Shown here: positions 1 through 11,042 of the stretch, one piece after another | Layout of the letters: each line of letters starts with the position of its first letter | How positions within the stretch are numbered: the stretch's first letter is position 1 | Source: Agarophyton chilense | Lineage: Eukaryota > Rhodophyta > Florideophyceae > Gracilariales > Gracilariaceae | Length of the DNA: 51,724 bases | Reading direction: 5' to 3' | Assembly (NCBI GenBank): GCA_030374765.1 | Contig: JARGXX010000094.1 | Coordinates: 1-51,724 of the forward strand | Program-made: the position numbers and the translations under genes | The notes under the pieces: model-generated | What the model was told of the DNA's origin: nothing | What the model saw: only the letters and a program-made list of their open reading frames with translations | The model's database searches: none

Positions 1-3000
1 CCAAACAAAAGTGCCAGCTGAAGCAAGTTTGTTCATGTACCGAATTTAAGGTACCATTTGCTTTCTGTATCGGCGATTTGTGATCTGGGGTGCAAAGTAG
101 TGTTTGAAAAAGAGAAGGTATGTGTATACAAGGGGTCAAAAGTGGTTGCCTTGGGGCGCCGCGTCAAAGCCCTATACTACCTTTCCACTGCTGCACACCA
201 GTGTTCAGATGTAAACAGCGCACTTGTGTCGGACTTGTCACTATGGCATGCTCGAATGGCTCCATGTGAATGTGGATGGTATCAAGCATTATGGCTCGAA
301 ACAAGGTTGTGTCAGGCTCAATGTAGACGCTGCGCCAGGATTCAGATGTGTGTGGGCTCATGTGTAGTAGGAAAAGCAACCGTGCTCCGACTCCCAAGCA
401 AGGGGGGTGGAACGAGCAAAACTTGTACTGGAACTTGTTCACTCCGATGTGTCAGGTCCAGTAAGTGTGAAAATCCTTGGGAGGCTCGCACTACTTCGTC
501 CCATTCATCGATGATCACAGTCGTTTTTCTGCTTCTTCTGCATGCTCAAAACTAAGGATGAGGTGTTCCAGATGTTCCTAAGGTGGCTCAAGTTTGTTCA
601 AAACCAAACTGGCAGACAAGTGAAAACCATCACCGCACGTGAGAGTGTGCTCAAAGCATTGCGCACTGACAACGGTGGTGAATATCTGTCACATCGTTTT
701 ACCAAGAAAACTTGAACGTCACGGTATTGAGCATCAGCGAACTGTGCCTTACAATCCTCAGCAGAATGAACTTGCCGAACGGTTCAACCGCACACTCATG
801 GACTTGGTCAGATCGATGTTATGTCACAATAAATTGCCAAAGCACTTTTTGGGCTGAGGCACTGAATGTTGCAGTGTATGTGCGCAAACCGTGTGACTTG
901 CAAAGCTCTTCCAAGTAGTGTGACACCATATGAACTGTGGCATGGTCAGAAGCCCTGATGTGAGCAACTTGCGTGTGTTTGGGAGCCGATGCTGGTACAA
1001 GGTTGTGGATCATAAGCTGAAGAAGCTAGAGGAGCGTGGTGTGGAAGCTATCTTTATTGGGTACACCCCAGGGTCTCACACGGATACAAGTTGTGGGACT
1101 CTGAAAAGAAAAAGGTGATTGTATCAAGAGATGTACGGTTTTGATGAGTTTTCGGGCTCAGACAACCAGTTTCGCTATGAGGAAGAAGACTACGCAGACA
1201 TTGACTTTAGTAATATGTCTAGTCCACATGATACCTCTACATCTGACACATCTAGTGGACCCAGTGATGATGACCCTTCTGCGCCTTTTTGACTGACTCT
1301 GATGATGCTTCTGACAGCACTGTTTGATGATTCCGCAGCTGATACACCAGTTGAGCCCTGTAGTGCATGAGGACACAACCTGTTCGTAGGTCCACGCGTG
1401 AACGTAGGAAGCCGAGCTCATGGTGGCGGTGCAACTGCTCTACTCACTGCCAGTGATGACACCCCGTCGTCATTTGATGATGCTGTGTCACGTCCTGATT
1501 CCGAAGCATGGAAGAAGGCAATGAAGAGTGAGTACCCAGTCACTAATTGAGCATGACACATGGGAACTTAGTGCCAAGGCCAGCAAGACAGCAACGTGAT
1601 TTCGTCCAAGTGGGTGTATGTGCAGAAGTATGAAGCAGCACCATCTGGTGAACCAACTATCAGTTACAAGGCTCGTATGGTTGCTAGAGGATTCCTGCAG
1701 ATCGAGGGTGTTGACTTTTTCTGAAACATATGCACCTTTTGTTAAGTTTACCTCGATCAGGATGATTCTGTCAGTGACTGCTGTACGAGACTTTCATTTG
1801 CACCAGATGGATGTGAAAACAGCTTTTCTGAACGGTGACCTTGAGGAGACAGTGTACATGGAGCAGCCAACAGGTTTTGTGCAGCAAGGTAACGAGGATC
1901 TGGTGTGTCGTTTGAAGAAAGCCATCCTATGGGCTTCGACAGGCATCCAGACAGTGGCATGCAAAGATATACTCGTTCCTTGTTGAGGAGATGCAGTTGA
2001 CGCCAAATGACGCAGATGAGTGTGTGTACAGCGAAAAGATACTGGGATTTGTTCTTCTAATCGCTCTATACGTTGATGACCTTGCTTATTGCAAGTCCGA
2101 GCATGAAGACAATGGATCCGTGTAAAGGCAGAGCTGTCGTCTCGGTTCCACATGAAAGACCTCTATCAAGCTCGCATGGTACTCGGATTCGAGGATCCAC
2201 TGTGACAGAGTTAAGCGAGAGTTGTATCTGACTCAGTCTGCGTACACACAAAAGGTCTTGGAACGTTTTGGCATGCACCAGTTCAAACCAATTGACAATC
2301 CAATGGAAGTTTGGCATGGACCTGTCTGCCATTCAGGATGTACTCAGGTGTTGCCGTACTGTCAGACTCTGTGGCTGTCTCATGTATTTGTCTGTAGGAA
2401 CTCGTGCAGATATCTCATGGGCTGTTTTGGAGGGTGCCAGTCTGTTGAGAAAGCTGCATATGCGTGTCAGTCGGATCTCAACGTGAACTCGGGCTGTGAT
2501 TGGCTATCTGCAAATATGCACATGCACATGTGGTGTGTACAAGTGGTATGGCACTATTGGTTTGTCTGTGGGACACGTGTGTACTGTGGTCTACTTGACT
2601 GGGCAGGCGATGTTGCAAACCGCAAGTCTACCAGTGGGTACTTGTTCATGATGGCTGGAGGTCCTGTGTCATGGTGTTCACGTCAGCAAGAAGTGGTTGC
2701 ACTGTCTAGTGCTGAAGCTGAGTATGTGAGTCTGTGCACGTGGTTCCAAAGAGGCCATCTGGCTTAGGCGTTTGTGGAATGGCATCGGCATAGTCATTGG
2801 AGTAGAAGTGGCCGATTCGGTAAAAAGTTGCTTGTTGAACCAACGCCTGTATATTGACACAACAAGGGTGCATTGACCTTGCCCAAAAAATGGCCGTTTG
2901 TCAACAAGCGTACCAAGCATATCGACATTCGTTTTCCCTTGACTCGAGAAGCTCTACGTGACAAGTCGATTGTGTTGTTCTAATGCCCCTACCGATTGCA

Positions 3001-3089
3001 TGACTGCCGATATGCTCAACACAAAACTTTGCCGTGTGAAGCACGAGAGGTTCCGTGAAGACAGTGGCGTCCGACACCTAGACCTTTGA
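1..3089 (+). pseudogene. A0: degraded copia gag-pol (family A), 5' truncated by window edge
   Basis: This is a plus-strand copy of the family A polyprotein, best seen by comparison with the intact reverse copy at 5815-9840. It starts about residue 340 of Gag-Pol, between protease and integrase, and runs through the integrase core, RT and RNase H to the TGA at 3087-3089. RT pieces around 1757-1960 keep the [11 protein letters not shown] block, and RNase H keeps the LSSAEAEY block near 2700. The frame is broken many times, mostly by 1-bp insertions or deletions often in short homopolymers (for example near 705, 1285, 1718 and 2095). A tract at about 2416-2597 is replaced by LTR-like sequence. 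No enzyme can be made. The density of single-base indels is far higher than in any other A copy here, so either long decay or poor consensus quality near a contig edge could explain it. Confidence 0.9.
2416..2597 (+). other. LTR-like patch replacing part of A0 RT/RNase H
   Basis: In intact A copies the sequence between the ATATCTCA and ACTGGGCAGGCG landmarks encodes the RT-RNase H connection. Here about 180 bp of family A U3 sequence, including CGGATCTCAACGTG and GATTGGCTA, stands in its place at about the same length. The left part interleaves pol bases (GTTGAGAAA) with LTR bases within about 40 bp. That fine-grained mosaic looks more like a consensus or assembly error than a simple gene conversion, but both are possible. 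Confidence 0.6.
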
Positions 3090-3097
3090 TGTCAGTG

Positions 3098-3109
3098 ACA
3101 GAGGGGGAG
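3098..3109 (+). other. Polypurine tract of A0
   Basis: The purine run ACAGAGGGGGAG lies directly before the 3' LTR, where plus-strand DNA synthesis is primed. The same tract abuts the 3' LTR in A1 (reverse, 5795-5806), A2 (reverse, 11740-11751) and A3 (21279-21290). Confidence 0.85.
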
Positions 3110-3816
3110 TGTTGGCTGTTGACCCTGTGCTGTCACTGAAAAACCAAAAGTGCAGGGGAGGCATGGGCTGTTTTGGAGGGTGCCTCCGGAAAAGCGCATA
3201 TGCGTGTTCAGTCGGATCTCAACGTGAACTCGGGCTGTGATTGGCTACTGCAAAATGTGCACATGCAATGGGGTGTGTGTACAAGTGGTATGGCACTATT
3301 GGGTTTGTCTGTGGTACACGTGTGTACGTGGTCTACTTGTACTACTGTGCACGCTGTTTCAACCGGTCCAGCTGGTGTACTATGAACACATCTCACAAGG
3401 TGTAACGAATGTACTTGGAGAAGAGACGTTGACATGTGTATTACAGGAGACTTGGTGTACTGTGCTGGAACGTGAATGTGTATGGAGGCGGATTGCAAGT
3501 AGTGTGTGCTGGCATATTGAATTTGTGCACACGTCAGTGTAATTATTGGCTGTGCACTGTGTGACACTGTATATTGCCTTGTTGTGCGCTGCAATGAACA
3601 TTGACTAGGGTTAATGTCATGCTTGAATATGATTGGTAGTATTGAGTGTCCCTGCTTTGTAGTCTAGGGTTTCCTTTGGGTTGGAGTCTAGACAGCTGAC
3701 GTTTTGAAGTAGTATATAAGTGAAAGTTTGAGCGCCTCCAAGTAAATCCAAGCTAGAGCTGGCGAACTTCGTTTTCATTCCCTCAACCTTTCCTTCAGCA
3801 TTTCCCTATTCCAACA
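3110..3816 (+). repeat. 3' LTR of A0 (family A)
   Basis: The LTR starts TGTTGG right after the polypurine tract and ends CCAACA, with 6-bp inverted ends. It contains the U3 module shared with family B and a TATATAA box at 3713-3719, about 100 bp from the 3' end, so U3 is long and R-U5 short. The sequence directly after it (AAGTGCAAGG) is family B RNase H code, so A0 was inserted in a B element. The matching left target-site copy lies outside the window. Confidence 0.9.
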
Positions 3817-4087
3817 AAGTGCAAGGTGCTGTGCCCATTCGTTCGGGACAAACCAGTGCGCCATTGACTGGGCAACTGGTGAACGCTGTCCGTCGGGTCG
3901 CGCTAAGCACATTGACGTTAAGTTGCACTTCGTTCGGGAACTAGTCAAGGATAGTCCCATCAATGTGACGTACGTTCCAAGTGAAGACAATGATGCGGAC
4001 TTCTTAACTAAACCACTTGGCCCAGGTCTTCACAACAATAACGTGGACCGTGTTGGACTTGGCCGAGCAGTCGAGGAGGAGTGTTGA
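3817..4087 (+). pseudogene. B0: C-terminal RNase H tail of family B pol
   Basis: This is the last ~90 codons of the family B polyprotein, matching residues about 1346-1433 of the intact copy at 14201-18502. It covers the RNase H segment around SDNQCAIDW and the C-terminal YVPSEDNDADFLTKP block. Small insertions near 3852 and 3858 break the frame (CGGGACAAACC against CGGACAACC). The upstream part was cut off by insertion of A0. The stop TGA falls in the first six bases of the LTR, as in all B copies. Confidence 0.9.
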
Positions 4088-4756
4088 GGTTTGGTCGACT
4101 GTGCCCCCAAGCCCTTTGGAGTGTTGGAAATAGTGGAAAACGAAAAGTGGATTTTAAGCATGGGCACTTTTGGGCACCCTCCGCTGAAAAAACGCATATG
4201 CGCCTCATCTCAATCTCAACGTGAAACGGCCATCTGATTGGCTACTGCAAATGCCCTCATGCAACGTGGTATGGACAAGTGGTCTGGTTCTAATGGGGGC
4301 GTATTGGGCTTCGGCCCAAGTGGAGCGATTTGATTGGACGAGAGCGCTGAATGAATGACGGGCTATGCAGTTGGAGAGAATGTGCGAATGTGGGCTGGAT
4401 ACGGGGTTTGGCCGTAACAGCCGAATCTGGGCTGCGCGGGGTGGTTGGCACTGGCGCACCACTTGGATGATTTTTTGAGTTTTTATTTGATATGCTTCAT
4501 GTTTGAAATTGTTTTCACGCGCAACTCCTCGTCGCACAGTGGCAAGGTGTGAGACGTGGGTGACCCGCCGACGGTCAGCACCGGCGGCGGAACTGCGTGC
4601 GAGGTAGATATAGTTTTCAATGACGGTCGCCAACGATCGAAGTAAATTGTCAAGGCTGACCACCTTCCTTTGTTTCTCTTCTTTTAGTTTTCTCTTCTTC
4701 TCGTCTTTTCCCCCTCTTCTTCCTTTTCCTTTACCTAACCTGCGCTCACGTTGTGA
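4082..4756 (+). repeat. 3' LTR of B0 (family B)
   Basis: A family B LTR of 675 bp, from TGTTGAGG to TTGTGA. It carries the U3 module (CGCATATGCG, GATTGGCTACTG) and the long C/T-rich tract near the 3' end. It is followed abruptly by antisense family A RT sequence at 4757. Confidence 0.9.
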
Positions 4757-5097
4757 CGACACACCAGATCCTCGTTTCCTTGCTGCACAAAACCTGTTGG
4801 CTGCTCCATGTACACTGTCTCCTCAAGGTCACCGTTCAGAAAAGCTGTTTTCACATCCATCTGGTGCAAATGAAAGTCTCATACAGCAGTCACTGACAGA
4901 ATCATCCTGATCGAGGTAAACTTAACAACAGGTGCATATGTTCAGAAAAGTCAACACCCTCGATCTGCAGGAATCCTCTAGCAACCATACGAGCCTTGTA
5001 CCTGATAGTTGGTTCACCAGATGGTGCTGCTTCATACTTCTGCACATACACCCACTTGGACGAAATCACGTTGCTGTCTGCTGGCCTTGGCACTAAG
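4757..5097 (-). pseudogene. A4: family A RT fragment
   Basis: A 341-bp reverse-strand piece corresponding to 6959-7301 of A1, covering the N-terminal part of RT (WVYVQKYEAAPSGEP, YKARMVARGF and part of the [10 protein letters not shown] block). A one-base loss near 4945 breaks the frame. It is cut at the left by the B0 LTR and at the right by the A1 LTR, so it looks like the remnant into which A1 inserted. Confidence 0.85.
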
Positions 5098-5794
5098 TGA
5101 TGGAAAGGGCAAAGCTGAAGGAAAGGTTGAGGGAATGAAAAGGAAGTTCGCCAACTCTGGTTTGGATTTACTTGGAGGCGCTCAAACTTTCACTTATATA
5201 CTACTTCAAAACGTCAGCTGTCTAGACTCCAACCCAAAGTAAACCCTAGACTACAAAGCAGGGACACTCAATACTACCAATCATATTCAAGCATGACATT
5301 AACCCTAGTCAATGTTCATTGCAGCGCACAACAAGGCAATATACAGTGCACACAGTGCACAGCCAATAATTACACTGACGTGTGCACAAATTCAATATGC
5401 CAGCACACACTACTTGCAATCCGCCTCCATACACATTCACGTTCCAGCACAGTACACCAAGTCTCCTGTAATACACATGTCACGTCTCTTCTCCAAGTAC
5501 ATTCGTTACACCTTGTGAGATGTGTTCATAGTACACCAGCTGGACAGGTTGAACAGCGTGCACAGTAGTACAAGAAGACCACTTACACACGTGTACCACA
5601 GACAAACCCAATAGTGCCATACCACTTGTACACACCGCATTGCATGTGCACATTTGCAGTAGCCAATCACAGCCCGAGTTCACGTTGAGATCCGACTGAC
5701 ACGCATATGTGCTTTTCCAGAAGCACCCTCCAAAACAGCCCATGCTCCCCTGCACTTTTGGTTTTCAGTGACAGCACAGGGTCAACAGCCAACA
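5098..5794 (-). repeat. 3' LTR of A1 (family A)
   Basis: A 697-bp LTR, the same length as the 5' LTR at 11043-11739. I see about three differences between them, all within 80 bp of the left end, which points to a recent insertion. Read on the minus strand it starts TGTTGG and ends CCATCA, so this subtype differs by one base from the CCAACA end of A0 and A3. The reverse polypurine tract abuts it at 5795-5806. Confidence 0.92.
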
Positions 5795-5814
5795 CTCCCC
5801 CTCTGTCACTGACA

Positions 5815-8800
5815 TCAAAGGTCTAGGTGTCGGACGCCACTGTCTTCACGGAACCTCTCGTGCTTCACACGGCAAAGTGGTTTGTTGAGCATATCGGCAG
5901 TCATGCAATCGGTAGGGCAGTAGAACAACACAATCGACTTGTCACGTAGAGCTTCTCGAGTAAAGTGAAAACGAATGTCGATATGCTTGGTACGCTTGTT
6001 GACAACGCCATTTCGGGCAAGGTCAATGCACCCTTGGTTGTCAACATATACAGGCGTTGGTTCAACAAGCAACTTTACCGAATCGGCCACTTCTACTCCA
6101 ATGACTATGCCGATGCCATTCCACAAACGCCTAAGCCAGATGGCCTCTTTGGAACCACTGCACAGACTCACATACTCAGCTTCAGCACTAGACAGTGCAA
6201 CCACTTCTTGCTGACGTGAACACCATGACACAGGACCTCCAGCCATCATGAACAAGTACCCACTGGTAGACTTGCGGTTTGCAACATCGCCTGCCCAGTC
6301 AGAGTCCACGTAGCCGTGAAGTGCCAAATCGGTGTTTAAGCCGTAGGTGAGACCAAATGTACAAGTACCGTTGAGATAGCGAAGCACACGTTTGACTGCC
6401 TTCCAGTGAATCTCTCCAGGTTTCTCAACATACTTGGCAAGTTTGGACACCGCGTATGAGATATCTGGACGAGTTCCTACAGACAAATACATGAGACAGC
6501 CAATTGCCTGACGGTACGGCACCTCCCTGAGTACATCCTGAATGGCAGACAGGTCCATGCCAACTTCCATTGGAGTGTCAACTGGTTTGGACTGGTGCAT
6601 GCCAAAACGTTCCACGACCTTTTGTGTGTACGCAGACTGAGTCAGATACAACTCTCGCATAACTCTGTCACGGTGGATCTCGAATCCGAGTACCATGCGA
6701 GCTTGATAGAGGTCTTTCATGTGGAACCGAGACGACAGCTCTGCCTTTACACGATCCATTGTCTTCATGCTCGGACTTGCAATAAGCAAGTCATCAACGT
6801 ATAGAGCAATTAGAACAACAAATCCCAGTATCTTTCCGCTGTACACACACTCATCTGCGTCATTTGGCGTCAACTGCATCTCCTCAACAAGGAACGAGTA
6901 TATCTTTGCATGCCACTGTCTGGGTGCCTGTCGTAGCCCATAGATGGCTTTCTTCAAACGACACACCAGATCCTCGTTACCTTGCTGCACAAAACCTGTT
7001 GGCTGCTCCATGTACACTGTCTCCTCAAGGTCACCGTTCAGAAAAGCTGTTTTCACATCCATCTGGTGCAAATGAAAGTCTCGAACAGCAGTCACTGACA
7101 GAATCATCCTGATCGAGGTAAACTTAACAACAGGTGCATATGTTTCAGAAAAGTCAACACCCTCGATCTGCAAGAATCCTCTAGCAACCATACGAGCCTT
7201 GTACCTGATAGTTGGTTCACCAGATGGTGCTGCTTCATACTTCTGCACATACACCCACTTGGACGAAATCACGTTGCTGTCTGCTGGCCTTGGCACTAAG
7301 TCCCATGTGTCATGCTCAATTAGTGACTGGTACTCACTCTTCATTGCCTTCTTCCATGCTTCGGAATCAGGACGTGACACAGCATCATCATATGACGACG
7401 GGGTGTCATCACTGGCAGTGAGTAGAGCAGTTGCACGCCACCATGAGCTCGGCTTCCTACGTTCACGCGTGGACCTACGAACAGGTTGTGTCTCATGCAC
7501 TACAGGCTCAACTGGTGTATCAGCTGCGGAATCATCAACAGAGCTGTCAGAAGCATCATCAGAGTCAGGCAAAGGCGCAGAAGGGTCATCATCGCTGGGT
7601 CCACTAGATGTGTCAGATGTAGAGGTATCATGTGGACTAGACATATTACTAAAGTCAATGTCTGCGTAGTCCTCTTCCTCATAGCTAAACTGGTTGTCTG
7701 AGCCCGAAAACTCATCAAACCGTACATCTCTTGACACAATCACCTTTTTCTTTTCAGAGTCCCACAACTTGTATCCGTGAGACCCTGGGGTGTACCCAAT
7801 AAGGATAGCTTCCACACCACGCTCCTCTAGCTTCTTCAGCTTATGATCCACAACCTTGTACCAGCATCGGCTCCCAAACACACGCAGGTTGCTCACATCA
7901 GGCTTCTGACCGTGCCACAGTTCATATGGTGTCACACTACTTGGAAGAGCTTTGCAAGTCACACGGTTGCGCACATACACTGCAACATTCAGTGCCTCAG
8001 CCCAAAAGTGCTTTGGCAATTTCTTGTGACATAACATCGATCTGACCAAGTCCATGAGTGTGCGGTTGAACCGTTCGGCAAGTCCATTCTGCTGAGGATT
8101 GTAAGGCACAGTTCGCTGATGCTCAATACCGTGACGTTCAAGTTCTTTGGTAAAACGATGTGAAAGATATTCACCACCGTTGTCAGTGCGCAATGCTTTG
8201 AGCACACTCTCACGTGCGGTGATGGTTTTCACTTGTCTGCCAGTTTGGTTTTGAACAAACTTGAGCCACTTTAGGAACATCTGGAACACCTCATCCTTAG
8301 TTTTGAGCATGTAGAAGAAGCAGAAACGACTGTGATCATCGATGAATGTGACGAAGTAGTGCGAGCCTCCCAAGGATTTCACACTTACTGGACCTGACAC
8401 ATCGGAGTGAACAAGTTGCAGTACGTGTTTTGCTCGTTCCCCCCCTTGCTTGGGAGTCGGAGCACGGGTTGCTTTTCCTACTACACATGAGCCACACACA
8501 TCTGAATCCTGCGCAACGTCTACATTGAGCCCTGACACAACCTTGTTTCGAGCCATATGCTTGATACCATCCACATTCACATGAGCCATTCGAGCATGCC
8601 ATAGTGACAAGTCCGACACAAGTGCGCTGTTTACATCTGAACACTGGTGTGCAGCAGTGCAAAGGTAGTATAGGCCTTTGACGCGGCGCCCCAAGGCAAC
8701 CACTTTTGACCCCTTGTATACACATACCTTCTCTTTTTCAAACACTACTTTGCACCCCACATCACAAATCGCCGATACAGAAAGCAAATGGTACCTTAAA

Positions 8801-9840
8801 TTCGGTACATGAACAACTTGCTTCAGCTGGCACTTTCGTTTGGACCCTTCCACAATCAGATCAAGCTCCACACTACCGTGACCAACAGACTCTAGTTTGG
8901 AATCATTACCGATGCTAACGCCAGAAGACACCTTACTATCATATGTTTGGAACATGGTTTCGTCAAAAGTCATGTGGGCAGTAGCACCAGAGTCAACAAT
9001 CCAGTCACTGTTCGTGGCTTTATCAGAGCCAGTAGCAATGAGACATACAAAGTCAGAGTCGTTGCCACCCGTACCTCGCTCATCGCTGAGCTCAGTATTG
9101 ACAGTTGGGTGAGCAGCATCGACCTGATTCATGTTAGCCCCATCACGTTGCTTCTTGAAACAGTTCCTCTGGATATGACCCTTCTTATGACAATAATGAC
9201 ACTCGATGTTCTTCCATCGCGACTGCCTGCCAACCAAAGCTGCCTCACTTCCACCAGGATCCTCCTTGGCACGATCGTTCATTCGCTGCTCTTCTTGCAG
9301 CAGACGACTCTTCACAAACTCTAGAGTGAGTTGACGATCGCCAATCGTGGTATCAATTGCCACGATGAGGTGCTCGAATCTTTCCGGAAGTCCGCATAGA
9401 ATGGCCATAGCGATGTCCTCCTCCTCAACAACAACGTCCATACACTTCAGGTCCGATGCCAGATGACGTACACGGTTGATGAACTGTAGCATTTTCTCAT
9501 CATCACGCATCTTGGCAGAGTAAAAGGACCGTCGGGCGTTGATTTTGTTGAGCAGAGTCTTGCGTTGGAACACATCGCAAATGGCTTTCCACATATCGGC
9601 AGCGTTGTCGGCGTCCCGCACATGATCTAAATGCTCATCAATGAGTGTGAGACCAATAATAGCTCTGGCCTTGGCATCTTTCTTCTTCCAAGTCGACAGC
9701 TCATCTTCGTCAGTGGGTCTAACAGAGTCGAGGTGGCCGTCGAGGTCCTTGAGTGCAAGCAGCAGCTCAATCTTCTGCTTCCATACGTGGAAGTTATCCT
9801 CAACCAGCTTTTCGATTTTCACCCCACTGAACGAATCCAT
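5815..9840 (-). CDS. A1: intact copia Gag-Pol polyprotein, 1341 aa
   Basis: This single ORF encodes all the proteins a Ty1/copia element needs. Gag (about 1-230) ends in a CX2CX4HX4C zinc knuckle (C214, C217, H222, C227). The protease motif is DSGA at 283-286. Integrase follows, with an HHCC finger (H415, H420, C449, C452) and the DDE residues D480, D553 and E589. RT carries YVDD at 1014-1017. RNase H contains YVDSDW and LSSAEAEY, and the protein ends at the TGA at 5815-5817. The order PR-IN-RT-RH is diagnostic of copia rather than gypsy. I chose the ATG at 9838-9840 (MDSFSGVKIE), because the longer reading upstream would start at a GTG. No stop or frameshift is seen, so it may still be functional. 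There is no separate gag frame, so the Gag:Pol ratio must be set some other way, for example by splicing or proteolysis. Confidence 0.93.
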   Translation of the reverse strand: MDSFSGVKIEKLVEDNFHVWKQKIELLLALKDLDGHLDSVRPTDEDELSTWKKKDAKARAIIGLTLIDEHLDHVRDADNAADMWKAICDVFQRKTLLNKINARRSFYSAKMRDDEKMLQFINRVRHLASDLKCMDVVVEEEDIAMAILCGLPERFEHLIVAIDTTIGDRQLTLEFVKSRLLQEEQRMNDRAKEDPGGSEAALVGRQSRWKNIECHYCHKKGHIQRNCFKKQRDGANMNQVDAAHPTVNTELSDERGTGGNDSDFVCLIATGSDKATNSDWIVDSGATAHMTFDETMFQTYDSKVSSGVSIGNDSKLESVGHGSVELDLIVEGSKRKCQLKQVVHVPNLRYHLLSVSAICDVGCKVVFEKEKVCVYKGSKVVALGRRVKGLYYLCTAAHQCSDVNSALVSDLSLWHARMAHVNVDGIKHMARNKVVSGLNVDVAQDSDVCGSCVVGKATRAPTPKQGGERAKHVLQLVHSDVSGPVSVKSLGGSHYFVTFIDDHSRFCFFYMLKTKDEVFQMFLKWLKFVQNQTGRQVKTITARESVLKALRTDNGGEYLSHRFTKELERHGIEHQRTVPYNPQQNGLAERFNRTLMDLVRSMLCHKKLPKHFWAEALNVAVYVRNRVTCKALPSSVTPYELWHGQKPDVSNLRVFGSRCWYKVVDHKLKKLEERGVEAILIGYTPGSHGYKLWDSEKKKVIVSRDVRFDEFSGSDNQFSYEEEDYADIDFSNMSSPHDTSTSDTSSGPSDDDPSAPLPDSDDASDSSVDDSAADTPVEPVVHETQPVRRSTRERRKPSSWWRATALLTASDDTPSSYDDAVSRPDSEAWKKAMKSEYQSLIEHDTWDLVPRPADSNVISSKWVYVQKYEAAPSGEPTIRYKARMVARGFLQIEGVDFSETYAPVVKFTSIRMILSVTAVRDFHLHQMDVKTAFLNGDLEETVYMEQPTGFVQQGNEDLVCRLKKAIYGLRQAPRQWHAKIYSFLVEEMQLTPNDADECVYSGKILGFVVLIALYVDDLLIASPSMKTMDRVKAELSSRFHMKDLYQARMVLGFEIHRDRVMRELYLTQSAYTQKVVERFGMHQSKPVDTPMEVGMDLSAIQDVLREVPYRQAIGCLMYLSVGTRPDISYAVSKLAKYVEKPGEIHWKAVKRVLRYLNGTCTFGLTYGLNTDLALHGYVDSDWAGDVANRKSTSGYLFMMAGGPVSWCSRQQEVVALSSAEAEYVSLCSGSKEAIWLRRLWNGIGIVIGVEVADSVKLLVEPTPVYVDNQGCIDLARNGVVNKRTKHIDIRFHFTREALRDKSIVLFYCPTDCMTADMLNKPLCRVKHERFREDSGVRHLDL

Positions 9841-11028
9841 GTTGTGCAAAGTGTCACAAGAGGCCGAGAGAGATGGCTTGACAGCAACAGACAAGTGAAC
9901 AACAACAACAGACAACAACAACAAAGAAAAAACAACAAACAACAAATAATTCTTCAAGATTGAACAGACAATAGTCTGCGGGCGCACTGGCAGGGCTTCC
10001 TATACCCGCGTCCCTAAAGGTCGGACCCCTGGCCCCCAGAGCTCTTCTGGTTAGATAACGGTTTTCTGCAGTCTACCTCCTCCCACGTCAAAAGGAGAAG
10101 GCGCGTTGCTCCTTACGAGGCTTCCAGAGGATGGTTAATGACCGAAGATATGCCTTCACCAAGTTGACCCTCTCTGGCCTCTTTCAAGAACTAGCGCGAC
10201 CTCGAAACCGAAGCTACTTCAATACCAAGATACGCTTCTAACGAGCAATCAATGAAGATCGCACGCGGCCTGATCCTGAAAAGGAGGTCAGCCTTCGAAA
10301 CGTCGCCTCCCCGCGTACTGCGGATCAAAAGCTCCTTATGGATGCTGTTCACAACAGTCCAAGTGCCCAACCACAAAGGTCGGGCTCACACACAAAGTCA
10401 AACAACCAGCCAAATGCAGTGCGCCACGGCACCCCGTCCACAAATGCACCCGCAAAGTTCAACCAGATCTTTCGACCGTCACTGTTATCCGCCCTAAAAG
10501 GACCAGTGGGGAACCCGCTTGACAGTACACCTGCTTTGGTTCAAGCCGCCAGGCTAACGTCCCCGAGTACAAGGAATCACCCAAAGTACCTCGGATCAAC
10601 CGCTCGTCGCACAGGCAAAGATGCAGACCAAACACACAAACACACACGAACGCTGAGCCAAGAACTCCAGGCCCAGACTTCAACAAACACGGTCCTCAAC
10701 CTCTCAGATCAGAACCCGCAAACACGACGCAGGGATCCACAAAACAACGAAAGAGAGGGAGACCAAACGAAACGGATAGCGATCGACAAACACGGGCAAC
10801 AACGAGCACCCAAACACAATCACGATAATAACGTCCAACCACTACCACCACAACGCCCTCAGGAGTAACGCAAGACCGAAAGAAAATACCAACACCAACC
10901 CACGATACGGTCACACACCCGACGAAACGGCTACTACGGCGGAAACGAAGAGAATAGAACAGCGAAACGGGTGAACGGCGGTGCGGGAGAGCGGCGAGAG
11001 ACGAACTAGACGGCAGAGGTCAGCGGGG
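9841..11028 (-). other. 5' leader of A1, long and mostly non-coding
   Basis: About 1.2 kb lies between the primer-binding site and the gag ATG. The gag-proximal part is TTG-rich in the sense direction (9899-9950). Next comes the block shared with family B (9978-10198). The distal 0.7 kb (about 10330-11020) is strongly A/C-rich on the plus strand, T/G-rich in the sense RNA. An antisense ORF of 176 codons lies at 10338-10868. No sense gene is supported. No second A 5' end is in the window for comparison. Confidence 0.75.
9978..10198 (-). promoter_or_regulatory. Leader block shared with family B
   Basis: Read on the minus strand, this begins CGCGCTAG and ends CCAGTGCGCCCGC. Conserved islands along its length match B1 at 13613-13823: GGTCAACT, GCCTCGTA, AAGCGCC-like, TAACCAG, GGTCC and CCTTTAGGG occur in the same order and spacing. 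The coding regions of A and B are far more diverged, so this segment is either constrained (RNA structure, packaging, translation entry) or was exchanged by recombination. Confidence 0.7.
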
Positions 11029-11042
11029 CTGGGCCCATAACC
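11029..11042 (-). other. Primer-binding site of A1 (tRNA-Met half)
   Basis: On the minus strand the sequence GGTTATGGGCCCAG directly follows the 5' LTR. It is the exact complement of CUGGGCCCAUAACC, the anticodon stem-loop of eukaryotic initiator tRNA-Met (CAU anticodon inside). This is priming by an internal half-tRNA, as in Drosophila copia, not by a tRNA 3' CCA end. Confidence 0.85.

Noticed and set aside
5293..5568. Open frames of 65-130 codons in family A LTRs, also at 11238-11513 and on the opposite strand
   Set aside because: They repeat only because the LTR repeats, overlap on both strands, and have no domain. Diverged LTR copies break them.
9841..9987. Signal-peptide-like N-terminal extension of the A1 polyprotein
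   Set aside because: The hydrophobic run comes from TTG-repeat leader sequence and would need a GTG start; the ATG at 9840 starts a normal copia Gag.
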